The notes under the pieces were generated by a model. It did no database searches, had not been told where the DNA came from, and saw nothing but the letters and a program-made list of their open reading frames with translations. Made by a program: the position numbers and the translations under genes. A stretch of 64,000 bases of DNA from Eledone cirrhosa (Eukaryota; Mollusca; Cephalopoda; Octopoda; Eledonidae), in contig OZ024742.1 of assembly GCA_964016885.1 (NCBI GenBank), positions 12,863,311 through 12,927,310 on the forward strand. The letters run 5' to 3'. How positions within the stretch are numbered: position 1 is the stretch's first letter; the number at the start of each line of letters is the position of its first letter. This document shows, in pieces, positions 1-15,000 of the stretch.

Positions 1-3000
1 TAATAATATGTCTGCCACCTTAACTATGTTTACTAAATTAATAATATGTCTGTCACCTTAACTATGTTTACTAAATTAATAATATGTATGCCACCTTAAC
101 TGTGTTTACTAAATTAATAATATGTCTCTCACCTTAACTATGTTTACTAAATTAATAGTTTGTCTGCCACCTTAACTATGTTTTCTAAATTAATAATATA
201 TCTCTCACCTTAACTATGTTTATGAAATTAATAGTATGTCTGTCACCCTAACTATGTTTTCTAAATTAATATGTCTGTCACTTTAACTATGTTTTCTAAA
301 TTATTAATATGTCCGTCACCTTTACTATGTTTACTAAATTAATAATATGACTACCACCTTAACTATGTTTACTAAATTAATAGTATGTCTGTCACCTTAA
401 CTTTTTTTTCTAAATAATTAATATGTCTGTCACCTTAACAATGTTTACTAAATTAATAATATGTCTGCAACTTAACTGTGTTTACCAAATTAATAATATG
501 TCTCTCACCTTAATTATGTTTTCTAAATTAATAATATGTCGGTCACCTTGACTATGTTTACTAAATTAATAATATTTATGTCACCTAACTATGTTTACTA
601 AATCAATAATATGTCTGTCACCTTAATTATGTTTACTAAATTAATAATATGTCTGCCACCTTAACTATGTTTACTAAATTAATAATATGTCTGCCACCTT
701 AACTATGTTTATTAAATTAATAATATGTCTGCCACCTTAACTATGTTTACTAAATTATTAGTATGTCTACGACGTTAACTATGTTTAGTAAATTAATAAT
801 ATGTCTGCCACCTTAACTATGTTTTCCAAATTTAATAATGTCTGTCACCTTAATTATGTTTACTAAATTAATAATATGCCTGCCACCTTAACTATGTTTA
901 CTAAATTAATAATATGTCTGCCACCTTAACTATGTTTACTAAATTAATAATATGTCTGCCACCTTAACTATGTTTACTAAATTAATAATATGTCTGTCAG
1001 CTTAACTATGTTTATTAAATTAATAATATGTCTTCCACCTTAACTATGTTTATTAAATTAATAATATGTCTGCCACCTTAACTATGTTTACTAAATTAAT
1101 AATATGTCTGTCAGCTTAACTATGTTTATTAAATTAATAATATGTCTGCCACCTTAATTATGTTTACTAAATTAATAATATGTCTGCCACCTTAACTATG
1201 TTTACTAAATTAATAATATGTCTGTCACCTTAACTATGTTTACTAAATCAATAATATGTCTGTCAACTTAATTATGTTTACTAAATTAATAATATGTCTG
1301 CCACCTTTACTATGTTTACTAAATTAATAATATGTCTGTCACCTTAACTCTGTTTACTAAATTAATAATTTGTATGCCACCTTAACTGTGTTTACTAAAT
1401 TAATAATATGTCTCTCACCTTAACTATGTTTACTAAATTAATAGTTTGTCTGCCACCTTAACTATGTTTTCTAAATTAATAATATATCTCTCACCTTAAC
1501 TATGTTTATTAAATTAATAGTATGTCTGTCACCCTAACTATGTTTTCTAAATTAATATGTCTGTCACTTTAACTATGTTTTCTAAATTATTAATATGTCT
1601 GTCACCTTAACTATATTTACTAAATTAATAATATGACTGCCACCTTAACTATGTTTACTAAATTAATAGTATGTCTGCCACCTTAACTTTTTTTTCTAAA
1701 TAAATAATATGTCTGTCACCTTAACTATGTTTACTAAATTAATAATATGTCTGCAATTTAACTGTGTTTACTAAATTAATAATATGTCTCTCACCTTAAT
1801 TATGTTTTCTAAATTAATAATATGTCGATCACCTTGACTGTGTTTACTAAATTAATAATATGCCTGCCACCTTAACTATGTTTTCTAAATTAATAATATG
1901 TCTGTTACCTTAACTATGTTTACTAAATTAATAATATGTCTGCCACCTTAACTATGTTTAGTAAGTTAATAATATGTCTATCACCTTAACTATGTTTACT
2001 AAATTAATAATATGTCTGCCACCTTAACTATGTTTACTAAATTAAGAATATGTCTGCCACCTTAACTATGTTTTCTAAATTAATAATGTCCGCCACCTTA
2101 ACTATGTTTACTAAATTAATAATATGTCTGTCACCTAACTATGTTTACTAAATCAATATGTCTGTCACCTTAATTATGTTTACTAAATTAATAATATGTC
2201 TGCCACCTTAACTATGTTTACTAAATTAATAATATGCCTGCCTCCTTAACTATGTTTACTAAATTAGTAGTATGTCTGCCACCTTAACTATGTTTACTAA
2301 ATTAATAATATGTCTGTCACCTTAACTATGATTACTAAATTAATAATATGTCTGCCACCTTAACTATGTTTACTAAATTAATAATATGTCTGCCACCTTA
2401 ACTATGTTTACTAAATTAATAATATGTCTGCCACCTTAACTGTGTTTACTAAATTATTAGTATGTCTGCCACGTTAACTATGTTTAGTAAATTAATATTA
2501 TATCTGCCACCTTAACTATGTTTTCCAAATTAATAATGTCTGGCACTTTAAATATGTTTACTAAATTAATAATATGTCTGCCACCTTAACTATGTTTACT
2601 AAATTAATAATATGTCTGCCACCTTAACTATGTTTTCTAAATTAATAATAGGTCTGCCACCTTAACTATGTTTTCTCAATTAATAATATGTCTGTCACCT
2701 AACTATGTTTACTAAATTAATAGTTTGTCTGTGACCTTAACTATGTTTTCTAAATTAATAATATATCTGTCACCTTAACGATGTTTATTAAATTAATAGT
2801 ATGTCTGTCACCTTAACTTTATTTTCTAAATAAATAATATGTCTGTTACCTTAACTATTTTTTACTAAATTAATAATATGTCTGTCACCTTAACTATGTT
2901 TACTAAATTAATAATATGTCTGTCAGCTTAACTATGTTTATTAAATTAATAATATGTCTGCCACCTTAACTATGTTTACTAAATTAATAATATGTGTGCC

Positions 3001-6000
3001 ACGTTAACTATGTTTACTAAATTGAAAATATGTCTGCCACCTTAACTACGTTTACTAAATTAATAATATCTCGGTCACCTTAACTATGTTTACTAAATTA
3101 ATAATATGCCTGCCACCTTAAATATGTTTACTAAATTAGTAGTATGTCTGCCACCTTTACTTTATTTTCTAAATAAATAATAGGTCTCCCACCTTAATTA
3201 TGTTTTCTAAATTAATAATATGTCGGTCACCTTAACTATGTTTACTAAATTAATAATATGCCTGCCACCTTAACTATGTTTACTAAATTAATAATATGTC
3301 TGTCACCTTAACTATGTTTACTAAATTAATAATATGTCTGCCACCTTAACTATGTTTACTAAATTAATAATAAGTCTGCCACCTTAACTATGTTTACTAA
3401 ATTAATAATATGTCTGTCACCTTAACTATGTTTACTAAATCAATAATATGTCTGTCACCTTAATTATGTTTACTAAATTATTAATATGTCTGCTACCTTA
3501 ACTATGTTTACTAAATTAATAATATGTATGCCACCTTAACTGTGTTTACTAAATTAATAATATGTCTCTCACCTTAACTATGTTTACTAAATTAATAGTA
3601 TGTCTGCCACCTTAACTATGTTTTCTAAATTAATAATATGTCTCTCACCTTAACTATTTTTATTAAAATGATAGTATGTCTGTCACCCTAACTATGTTTT
3701 CTAAATTAATAATATCTGTCACTTTAACTACGTTTACTAAATTAATAATATATCTGTCACCTTAACTATGTTTACTAAATTAATAATATGTCTGCCACCT
3801 TAACTATGTTTACTAAATTAATAATATGTCTGCCACCTTAACTATGTTTTCTAAATGAATAATATGTCTGCCACCTTAACTATGTTTTATAAATTAATAA
3901 TAGGTCTGCCACCTTAACTATGTTTTCTCAATTAATAATATGTCTATCACCTTAACTATTTTTACTAAATTAATAGTTTGTCTGTGACCTTAACTATGTT
4001 TTCTAAATTAATAATATATCTGTCACCTTAACGATGTTTATTAAATTAATAGTATGTCTGTCACCTTAACTTTATTTTCTAAATAAATAATATCTCTGTT
4101 ACCTTAACTATGTTTATTAATTAATAATATGTCTGTCACCTTAACTATGTTTTCTTAATTAATAATATGTCGGTCAACTTAACTATATTTACTAAATTAA
4201 TAATATTTCTGTCACCTTAACTATGTTCACTAAATTAATAATATGTGTGCCACCTTATCTATATTTACTAAATTAATAATATGTCTGTCGCCTTAACTAT
4301 GTTTACTAAATTAATAATATGTCTCTCACCTTAACTATGTTTACTAAATTAATAATATGTCTGCCACCTTAACTATGTTTACTAAATTAATATGTCTGCC
4401 ACCTTAACTATGTTTTCTAAATTAATAATAGGTCTGCCAACTTATCTATGTTTACTAAATTAATAATATGTCTGTCACCTTAAATATGTTTACTAAATTA
4501 ATAATATGTCTGTCACCTTAACTATGTTTACTAACCTAATAGTATGTCTTTCACCTTAACTATGTTTTCTAAATTATAATATGTCTGTCACCTCAACTAT
4601 GTTTACTAAATTAATAATATGTCTGTCACCTTAACTATGTTTTCTTAATAAATAATATGTCGGTCAACTTAACTATATTTACTAAATTAATAATATGTCT
4701 GCCACCTTAACTATGTTTTCTAAATTAATAATAGGTCTACCACCTTAACTATGTTTTCTCAATTAATAATATGTCTGTCACCTTAACTATGTTTACTAAA
4801 TTAATAATTTGTATGCCACCTTAACTGTGTTTACTAAATTAATAATATGTCTCTCACCTTAACTATGTTTACTAAATTAATAGTTTGTCTGCCACCTTAA
4901 CTATATTTTCTAAATTAATAATATATCTCTCACCTTAACTATGTTTATTAAATTAATAGTATGTCTGTCACCCTAACTATGTTTTCTAAATTAATATGTC
5001 TGTCACTTTAACTATGTTTTCTAAATTATTAATATGTCTGCCACCTTAACTTTTTTTTCTAAATAAATAATATGTCTGTCACCTTAACTATGTTTACTAA
5101 ATTAATAATATGTCTGCAACTTAACTGTGTTTACTAAATTAATAATATGTCTCTCACCTTAATTATGTTTTCTAAATTAATAATGTCTGCCACCTTAACT
5201 ATGTTTACTAAATTAATAATATGCCTCCCCTCCTTAACTATGTTTACTAAATTAATAATATGTCTGCCACCTTAACTATGTTTAGTAAGTTAATAATATG
5301 TCTATCACCTTAACTATGTTTACTAAATTAATAATATGTCTGCCACCTTAACTATGTTTACTAAATTAAGAATATGTCTGCCACCTTAACTATGTTTTCT
5401 AAATTAATAATGTCTGCCACCTTAACTATGTTTACTAAATTAATAATATGTCTGTCACCTAACTATGTTTACTAAATCAATAATATGTATGTCACCTTAA
5501 TTATGTTTACTAAATTAATAATATGTCTGCCACCTTAACTATGTTTACTAATTTAATAATATGCCTCCCCTCCTTAACTATGTTTACTAAATTAGTAGTA
5601 TGTCTGCCACCTTAACTATGTTTACTAAATTAATAATATGTCTGTCACCTTAACTATGATTACTAAATTAATAATATGTCTGCCACCTTAACTATGTTTA
5701 CTAAATTAATAATATGTCTGCCACCTTAACTATGTTTACTAAATTAATAATATGTCTGCCACCTTAACTGTGTTTACTAAATTATTAGTATGTCTGCCAC
5801 GTTAACTATGTTTAGTAAATTAATAATATATCTGCCACCGTAACTTTGTTTTCCAAATTAATAATGTCTGTCACTTTAAATATGTTTACTAAATTAATAA
5901 TATGTCTGCCACCTTAACTATGTTTACTAAATTAATAATATATCTGCCACCTTAACTATGTTTTCTAAATTAATAATAGGTCTGCCACCTTAACTATGTT

Positions 6001-9000
6001 TACTCAATTAATAATATGTCTGTCACCTAACTATGTTTACTAAATTAATAGTTTGTCTGTGACCTTAACTATGTTTTCTAAATTAATAATATATCTGTCA
6101 CCTTAACGATGTTTATTAAATTAATAGTATGTCTGTCACCTTAACTTTATTTTCTAAATAAATAATATGTCTGTTACCTTAACTATGTTTACTAAATTAA
6201 TAATATGTCTGTCACCTTAACTATGTTTACTAAATTTATAATATGTCTGTCACCTTAACTATGTTTACTAAATTAATAATATGTCTGTCAGCTTAACTAT
6301 GTTTATTAAATTAATAATATGTCTGCCACCTTAACTATGTTTACTAAATTAATAATATGTCTGCCACGTTAACTATGTTTACTAAATTGAAAATATGTCT
6401 GCCACCTTAACTACGTTTACTAAATTAATAATATCTCGGTCACCTTAACTATGTTTACTAAATTAATAATATGCCTGCCACCTTAAATATGTTTACTAAA
6501 TTAGTAGTATGTCTGCCACCTTAACTTTATTTTCTAAATAAATAATATGTCTGTTACCTTAACTATGTTTACTAAATTTATATGTCTGTCACCTAACTAT
6601 GTTCACTAAATTAATAATATGTCTGTCAGCTTAACTATGTTTACTAAATTAATAATATATCTGCCACCTTAACTGTGTTTACTTAATTTATAATAGGTCT
6701 CCCACCTTAATTATGTTTTCTAAATTAATAATATGTCGGTCACCTTAACTATGTTTACTAAATTAATAATATGCCTGCCACCTTAACTATGTTTACTAAA
6801 TTAATAATATGTCTGTCACCTTAACTGTGTTTACTAAATTAATAATATGTCTCTCACCTTAACTATGTTTACTAAATTAATAGTATGTCTGCCACCTTAA
6901 CTATGTTTTCTAAATTAATAATATGTCTCTCACCTTAACTATGTTTATTAAAATAATAGTATGTCTGTCACCCTAACTATGTTTTCTAAATTAATAATAT
7001 GTCTGTCACTTTAACTACGTTTACTAAATTAATAATATGTCTGTCACCTTAACTATGTTTACTAAATTAATAATATGTCTGCCACCTTAACTATGTTTAC
7101 TAAATTAATAATATGTCTGCCACCTTAACTATGTTTTCTAAATGAATAATATGTCTGCCACCTTAACTATGTTTTCTAAATTAATAATAGGTCTGCCACC
7201 TTACCTATGTTTTCTCAATTAATAATATGTCTGTCACCTTAACTATTTTTACTAAATTAATAGTTTGTCTGTGACCTTAACTATGTTTTCTAAATTAATA
7301 ATATATCTGTCAACTTAACGATGTTTATTAAATTAATAGTATGTCTGTCACCTTAACTTTATTTTCTAAATAAATAATATCTCTGTTACCTTAACTATGT
7401 TTATTAATTAATAATATGTCTGTCACCTTAACTATGTTTTCTTAATTAATAATATGTCGGTCAACTTAACTATATTTACTAAATTAATAATATTTCTGTC
7501 ACTTTAACTATGTTTACTAAATTAATAATATGTCTGTCACCTTAACTATGTTTTCTAAATTAATAATATGTCTGTCACCTTAACTATGTTTACTAAATTA
7601 ATTATATGTCTGTCACCTTAACTATGTTCACTAAATTAATAATATATCTGCCACCTTATCTATGTTTACTAAATTAATAATATGTCTGTCACCTTAACTA
7701 TGTTTACTAAATTAATAATATGTCTCTCACCTTAACTATGTTTACTAAATTAATAATATGTCTGCCACCTTAACTATGTTTACTAAATTAATATGTCTGC
7801 CACCTTAACTATGTTTTCTGAATTAATAATAGGTCTGCCACCTTAACTATGTTTACTAAATTAATAATATGTCCGACACCTTAACTATGTTTTCTAAATT
7901 AATAATATGTCTGTCACCTTAACTATGTTTACTAAATTAATAATATGTCTGTCACCTTAACTATGTTTACTAACTTAATAGTATGTCTTTCACCTTAACT
8001 ATGTTTTCTAAATTATAATATGTCTGTCACCTCAACTATGTTTACTAAATTAATAATATGTCTGTCAACTTAACTATGTTTTCTTAATAAATAATATGTC
8101 GGTCAACTTAACTATATTTACTAAATTAATAATATGTCTGCCACCTTAACTATGTTTTCTAAATTAATAATAGGTCTACCACCTTAACTATGTTTACTAA
8201 ATTAATAATATGTCTGTCACCTTAACTATGATTACTAAATTAATAATATGTCTGCCACCTTAACTATGTTTACTAAATTAATAATATGTCTGCCACCTTA
8301 ACTATGTTTACTAAATTAATAATATGTCTGCCACCTTAACTGTGTTTACTAAATTATTAGTATGTCTGCCACGTTAACTATGTTTAGTAAATTAATAATA
8401 TATCTGCCACCGTAACTTTGTTTTCCAAATTAATAATGTCTGTCACTTTAAATATGTTTACTAAATTAATAATATGTCTGCCACCTTAACTATGTTTACT
8501 AAATTAATAATATATCTGCCACCTTAACTATGTTTTCTAAATTAATAATAGGTCTGCCACCTTAACTATGTTTACTCAATTAATAATATGTCTGTCACCT
8601 AACTATGTTTACTAAATTAATAGTTTGTCTGTGACCTTAACTATGTTTTCTAAATTAATAATATATCTGTCACCTTAACGATGTTTATTAAATTAATAGT
8701 ATGTCTGTCACCTTAACTTTATTTTCTAAATAAATAATATGTCTGTTACCTTAACTATGTTTACTAAATTAATAATATGTCTGTCACCTTAACTATGTTT
8801 ACTAAATTTATAATATGTCTGTCACCTTAACTATGTTTACTAAATTAATAATATGTCTGTCAGCTTAACTATGTTTATTAAATTAATAATATGTCTGCCA
8901 CCTTAACTATGTTTACTAAATTAATAATATGTCTGCCACGTTAACTATGTTTACTAAATTGAAAATATGTCTGCCACCTTAACTACGTTTACTAAATTAA

Positions 9001-12000
9001 TAATATCTCGGTCACCTTAACTATGTTTACTAAATTAATAATATGCCTGCCACCTTAAATATGTTTACTAAATTAGTAGTATGTCTGCCACCTTAACTTT
9101 ATTTTCTAAATAAATAATATGTCTGTTACCTTAACTATGTTTACTAAATTTATATGTCTGTCACCTAACTATGTTCACTAAATTAATAATATGTCTGTCA
9201 GCTTAACTATGTTTACTAAATTAATAATATATCTGCCACCTTAACTGTGTTTACTTAATTTATAATAGGTCTCCCACCTTAATTATGTTTTCTAAATTAA
9301 TAATATGTCGGTCACCTTAACTATGTTTACTAAATTAATAATATGCCTGCCACCTTAACTATGTTTACTAAATTAATAATATGTCTGTCACCTTAACTGT
9401 GTTTACTAAATTAATAATATGTCTCTCACCTTAACTATGTTTACTAAATTAATAGTATGTCTGCCACCTTAACTATGTTTTCTAAATTAATAATATGTCT
9501 CTCACCTTAACTATGTTTATTAAAATAATAGTATGTCTGTCACCCTAACTATGTTTTCTAAATTAATAATATGTCTGTCACTTTAACTACGTTTACTAAA
9601 TTAATAATATGTCTGTCACCTTAACTATGTTTACTAAATTAATAATATGTCTGCCACCTTAACTATGTTTACTAAATTAATAATATGTCTGCCACCTTAA
9701 CTATGTTTTCTAAATGAATAATATGTCTGCCACCTTAACTATGTTTTCTAAATTAATAATAGGTCTGCCACCTTACCTATGTTTTCTCAATTAATAATAT
9801 GTCTGTCACCTTAACTATTTTTACTAAATTAATAGTTTGTCTGTGACCTTAACTATGTTTTCTAAATTAATAATATATCTGTCAACTTAACGATGTTTAT
9901 TAAATTAATAGTATGTCTGTCACCTTAACTTTATTTTCTAAATAAATAATATCTCTGTTACCTTAACTATGTTTATTAATTAATAATATGTCTGTCACCT
10001 TAACTATGTTTTCTTAATTAATAATATGTCGGTCAACTTAACTATATTTACTAAATTAATAATATTTCTGTCACTTTAACTATGTTTACTAAATTAATAA
10101 TATGTCTGTCACCTTAACTATGTTTTCTAAATTAATAATATGTCTGTCACCTTAACTATGTTTACTAAATTAATTATATGTCTGTCACCTTAACTATGTT
10201 CACTAAATTAATAATATATCTGCCACCTTATCTATGTTTACTAAATTAATAATATGTCTGTCACCTTAACTATGTTTACTAAATTAATAATATGTCTCTC
10301 ACCTTAACTATGTTTACTAAATTAATAATATGTCTGCCACCTTAACTATGTTTACTAAATTAATATGTCTGCCACCTTAACTATGTTTTCTAAATTAATA
10401 ATAGGTCTGCCACCTTAACTATGTTTACTAAATTAATAATATGTCCGACACCTTAACTATGTTTTCTAAATTAATAATATGTCTGTCACCTTAACTATGT
10501 TTACTAAATTAATAATATGTCTGTCACCTTAACTATGTTTACTAACTTAATAGTATGTCTTTCACCTTAACTATGTTTTCTAAATTATAATATGTCTGTC
10601 ACCTCAACTATGTTTACTAAATTAATAATATGTCTGTCAACTTAACTATGTTTTCTTAATAAATAATATGTCGGTCAACTTAACTATATTTACTAAATTA
10701 ATAATATGTCTGCCACCTTAACTATGTTTTCTAAATTAATAATAGGTCTACCACCTTAACTATGTTTTCTCAATTAATAATATGTCTGTCACCTTAACTA
10801 TGTTTACTAAATTAATAGTTTGTCTGTGACCTTAACTATGTTTTCTAAATTAATAATATATCTGTCACCTTAACGATGTTTATTAAATTAATAGTATGTC
10901 TGTCACCTTAACTTTATTTTCTAAATAAATAATATGTCTGTTACCTTAACTATGTTTACTAAATTAATAATATGTCTGTCACCTTAACTATGTTTACTAA
11001 ATTTATAATATGTCTGTCACCTTAACTATGTTTACTAAATTAATAATATGTCTGTCAGCTTAACTATATTTACTAAATTAATAATATGTCTGCCACCTTA
11101 ACTATGTTTACTAAATTAATAATATGTCAGCCACCTTAACTATGTTTACTAAATTAAAAATATGTCTGCCACCTTAACTACGTTTACTAAATTAATAATA
11201 TCTCGGTCACCTTAACTATGTTTACTAAATTAATAATATTCCTGCCACCTTAACTATGTTTACTAAATTAGTAGTATGTCTGCCACCTTAAATTTATTTT
11301 CTAAATAAATAATACGTCTGTTACCTTAACTATGTTTACTAAATTTATATGTCTGTCACCTTAACTATGTTTACTAAATTAATACTATGTCTGTCAGCTT
11401 AACTATGTTTACTAAATTAATAATATGTCTGCCACCTTAAATATGTTTACTAAATTAATAATATGTCTGTCACCTTAACTCTGTTTACTAAATTAATAAT
11501 ATGTCTGCCACCTTAACTATGTTTACTAAATTATTAGTATGTCAGCCACCTTAACTATGTTTAGTAAATTAATAATATATCTGCCACCTTAACTATATTT
11601 TCCAAATTAATAATGTCTGTCACCTTAACTATGTTTACTAAATTAATAATATATCTGCCATCTTAACTATGTTTACTAAATTAATAATATGTCTGCCACC
11701 TTAACTATGTTTTCTAAATTAATAATAGGTCTGCCACCTTAACTATGTTTTCTCAATTAATAATATGTCTGTCACCTTAAATATTTTTACTAAATTAATA
11801 GTTTGTCTGTGACCTTAACTATGTTTTCTAAATTAATAATATATCTGTCACCTTAACGATGTTTATTAAATTAATAGTATGTCTGTGACCTTAACTTTAT
11901 TTTCTAAATAAATAATATGTCTGTTACCTTAACTATGTTTATTAATTAATAATATGTCTGTCACCTTAACTATGTTTTCTTAATTAATAATATGTCGGTC

Positions 12001-15000
12001 AACTTAACTATATTTACTAAATTAATAATATTTCTGTCACCTTAACTATGTTTACTAAATTAATAATATGTCTGTCACCTTAACTATGTTTTCTAAATTA
12101 ATAATATGTCTGTCACCTTAACTATGTTTACTAAATTAATTATATGTCTGTCACCTTAACTATGTTCACTAAATTAATAATATGTCTGCCACCTTATCTA
12201 TGTTTACTAAATTAATAATATGTCTGTCACCTTAACTATGTTTACTAAATTAATATTATGTCTCTCCCCTTAACTATGTTTACTAAATTAATAATATGTC
12301 TGCCACCTTAACTATGTTTACTAAATTAATATGTCTGCCACCTTAACTATGTTTTCTAAATAAATAATAGGTCTGCCACCTTAACTATGTTTACTAAATT
12401 AATAATATGTCCGCCACCTTAACTATGTTTTCTAAATTAATAATATGTCTGTCACCTTAACTATGTTTACTAAATTAATAATATGTATGTCACCTTAACT
12501 ATGTTTACTAATTTAATAGTATGTCTTTCACCTTAACTATGTTTTCTAAATTATAATATGTCTGTCACCTCAACTATGTTTACTAAATTAATAATATGTC
12601 TGTCACCTTAACTATGTTTTCTTAATAAATAATATGTCGGTCAACTTAACTATATTTACTAAATTAATAATATTTCTGTCACCTTAACTATGTTTTCTAA
12701 ATTAATAATATGTCTGTCACCTTAACTATGTTTACTAAATTACTAATATGCCTGTCACCACAACAATGTTTACTAAATTACTAATATGTCTGTCAACTTA
12801 ACTATATTTACTAAATTAATAATATTTCTGTCACCTTAACTATGTTTACTAAATTAATAATATGTCTCTCACCTTAACTATGTTTATTAAATTAATAGTA
12901 TGTCTGTCACCTTAACTATGTTTACTAAATTAATAATATGTATGTCACCTTAACTATGTTTACTAATTTAATAGTATGTCTTTCACCTTAACTATGTTTT
13001 CTAAATTATAATATGTCTGTCACTTCAACTATGTTTACTAAATTAATAATATGTCTGTCACCTTAACTATGTTTACTAAATCAATAATATGTCTGTCACC
13101 TTAATTATGTTTACTAAATTAATAATATGTCTGCTACCTTAACTATGTTTACTAAATTAATAATATGTATGCCACCTAACTGTGTTTACTAAATTAATAA
13201 TATGTCTCTCACCTTAACTATGTTTACTAAATTAATAGTATGTCTGCCACCTTAACTATGTTTTCTAAATTAATAATATGTCTCTCACCTTAACTATGTT
13301 TATTAAAATAATAGTATGTCTGTCACCCTAACTATGTTTTCTAAATTAATAATATGTCTGTCACTTTAACTACGTTTACTAAATTAATAATATGTCTGTC
13401 ACCTTAACTATGTTTACTAAATTAATAATATGTCTGCCACCTTAACTATGTTTACTACATTAATAATATGTCTGCCACCTTAACTATGATTTCTAAATGA
13501 ATAATATGTCTGCCACCTTAACTATGTTTTCTAAATTAATAATATGTCTGTCACCTTAACTATGTTTACTAAATCAATAATATGTCTGTCACCTTAATTA
13601 TGTTTACTAAATTAATAATATGTCTGCTACCTTAACTATGTTTACTAAATTAATAATATGTATGCCACCTTAACTGTGTTTACTAAATTAATAATATGTC
13701 TCTCACCTTAACTATGTTTACTAAATTAATAGTATGTCTGCCACCTTAACTATGTTTTCTAAATTATAATATGTCTGTCACCTCAACTATGTTTACTAAA
13801 TTAATAATATGTCTGTCACCTTAACTATGTTTTCTTAATAAATAATATGTCGGTCAACTTAACTATATTTACTAAATTAATAATATGTCTGTCACCTTAA
13901 CTATGTTTACTAAATTACTAATTTGTCTGTCACCACAACTATGTTTACTAAATTACTAATATGTCTGTCACCTTAACTATGTTTTCTTAATTAATAATAT
14001 GTCGGTCAACTTAACTATATTTACTAAATTAATAATATTTCTGTCACCTTAACTATGTTTTCTAAATTAATAATATGTCTCTCACCTTAACTATGTTTAT
14101 TAAATTAATAGTATGTCTGTCACCTTAACTATGTTTACTAAATTAATAATATGTATGTCACCTTAACTATGTTTACTAATTTAATAGTATGTCTTTCACC
14201 TTAACTATGTTTTCTAAATTATAATATGTCTGTCACCTCAACTATGTTTACTAAATTAATAATATGTCTGTCACCTTAACTATGTTTACTAAATCAATAA
14301 TATGTCTGTCACCTTAATTATGTTTACTAAATTAATAATATGTCTGCTACCTTAACTATGTTTACTAAATTAATAATATGTATGCCACCTTAACTGTGTT
14401 TACTAAATTAATAATATGTCTCTCACCTTAACTATGTTTACTAAATTAATAGTATGTCTGCCACCTTAACTATGTTTTCTAAATTAATAATATGTCTCTC
14501 ACCTTAACTATGTTTATTAAAATAATAGTATGTCTGTCACCCTAACTATGTTTTCTAAATTAATAATATGTCTGTCACTTTAACTACGTTTACTAAATTA
14601 ATAATATGTCTGTCACCTTAACTATGTTTACTAAATTAATAATATGTCTGCCACCTTAACTATGTTTACTAAATTAATAATATGTCTGCCACCTTAACTA
14701 TGTTTTCTAAATGAATAATATGTCTGCCACCTTAACTATGTTTTCTAAATTAATAATAGGTCTGCCACCTTACCTATGTTTTCTCAATTAATAATATGTC
14801 TGTCACCTTAACTATTTTTACTAAATTAATAGTTTGTCTGTGACCTTAACTATGTTTTCTAAATTAATAATATATCTGTCAACTTAACGATGTTTATTAA
14901 ATTAATAGTATGTCTGTCACCTTAACTTTATTTTCTAAATAAATAATATCTCTGTTACCTTAACTATGTTTATTAATTAATAATATGTCTGTCACCTTAA

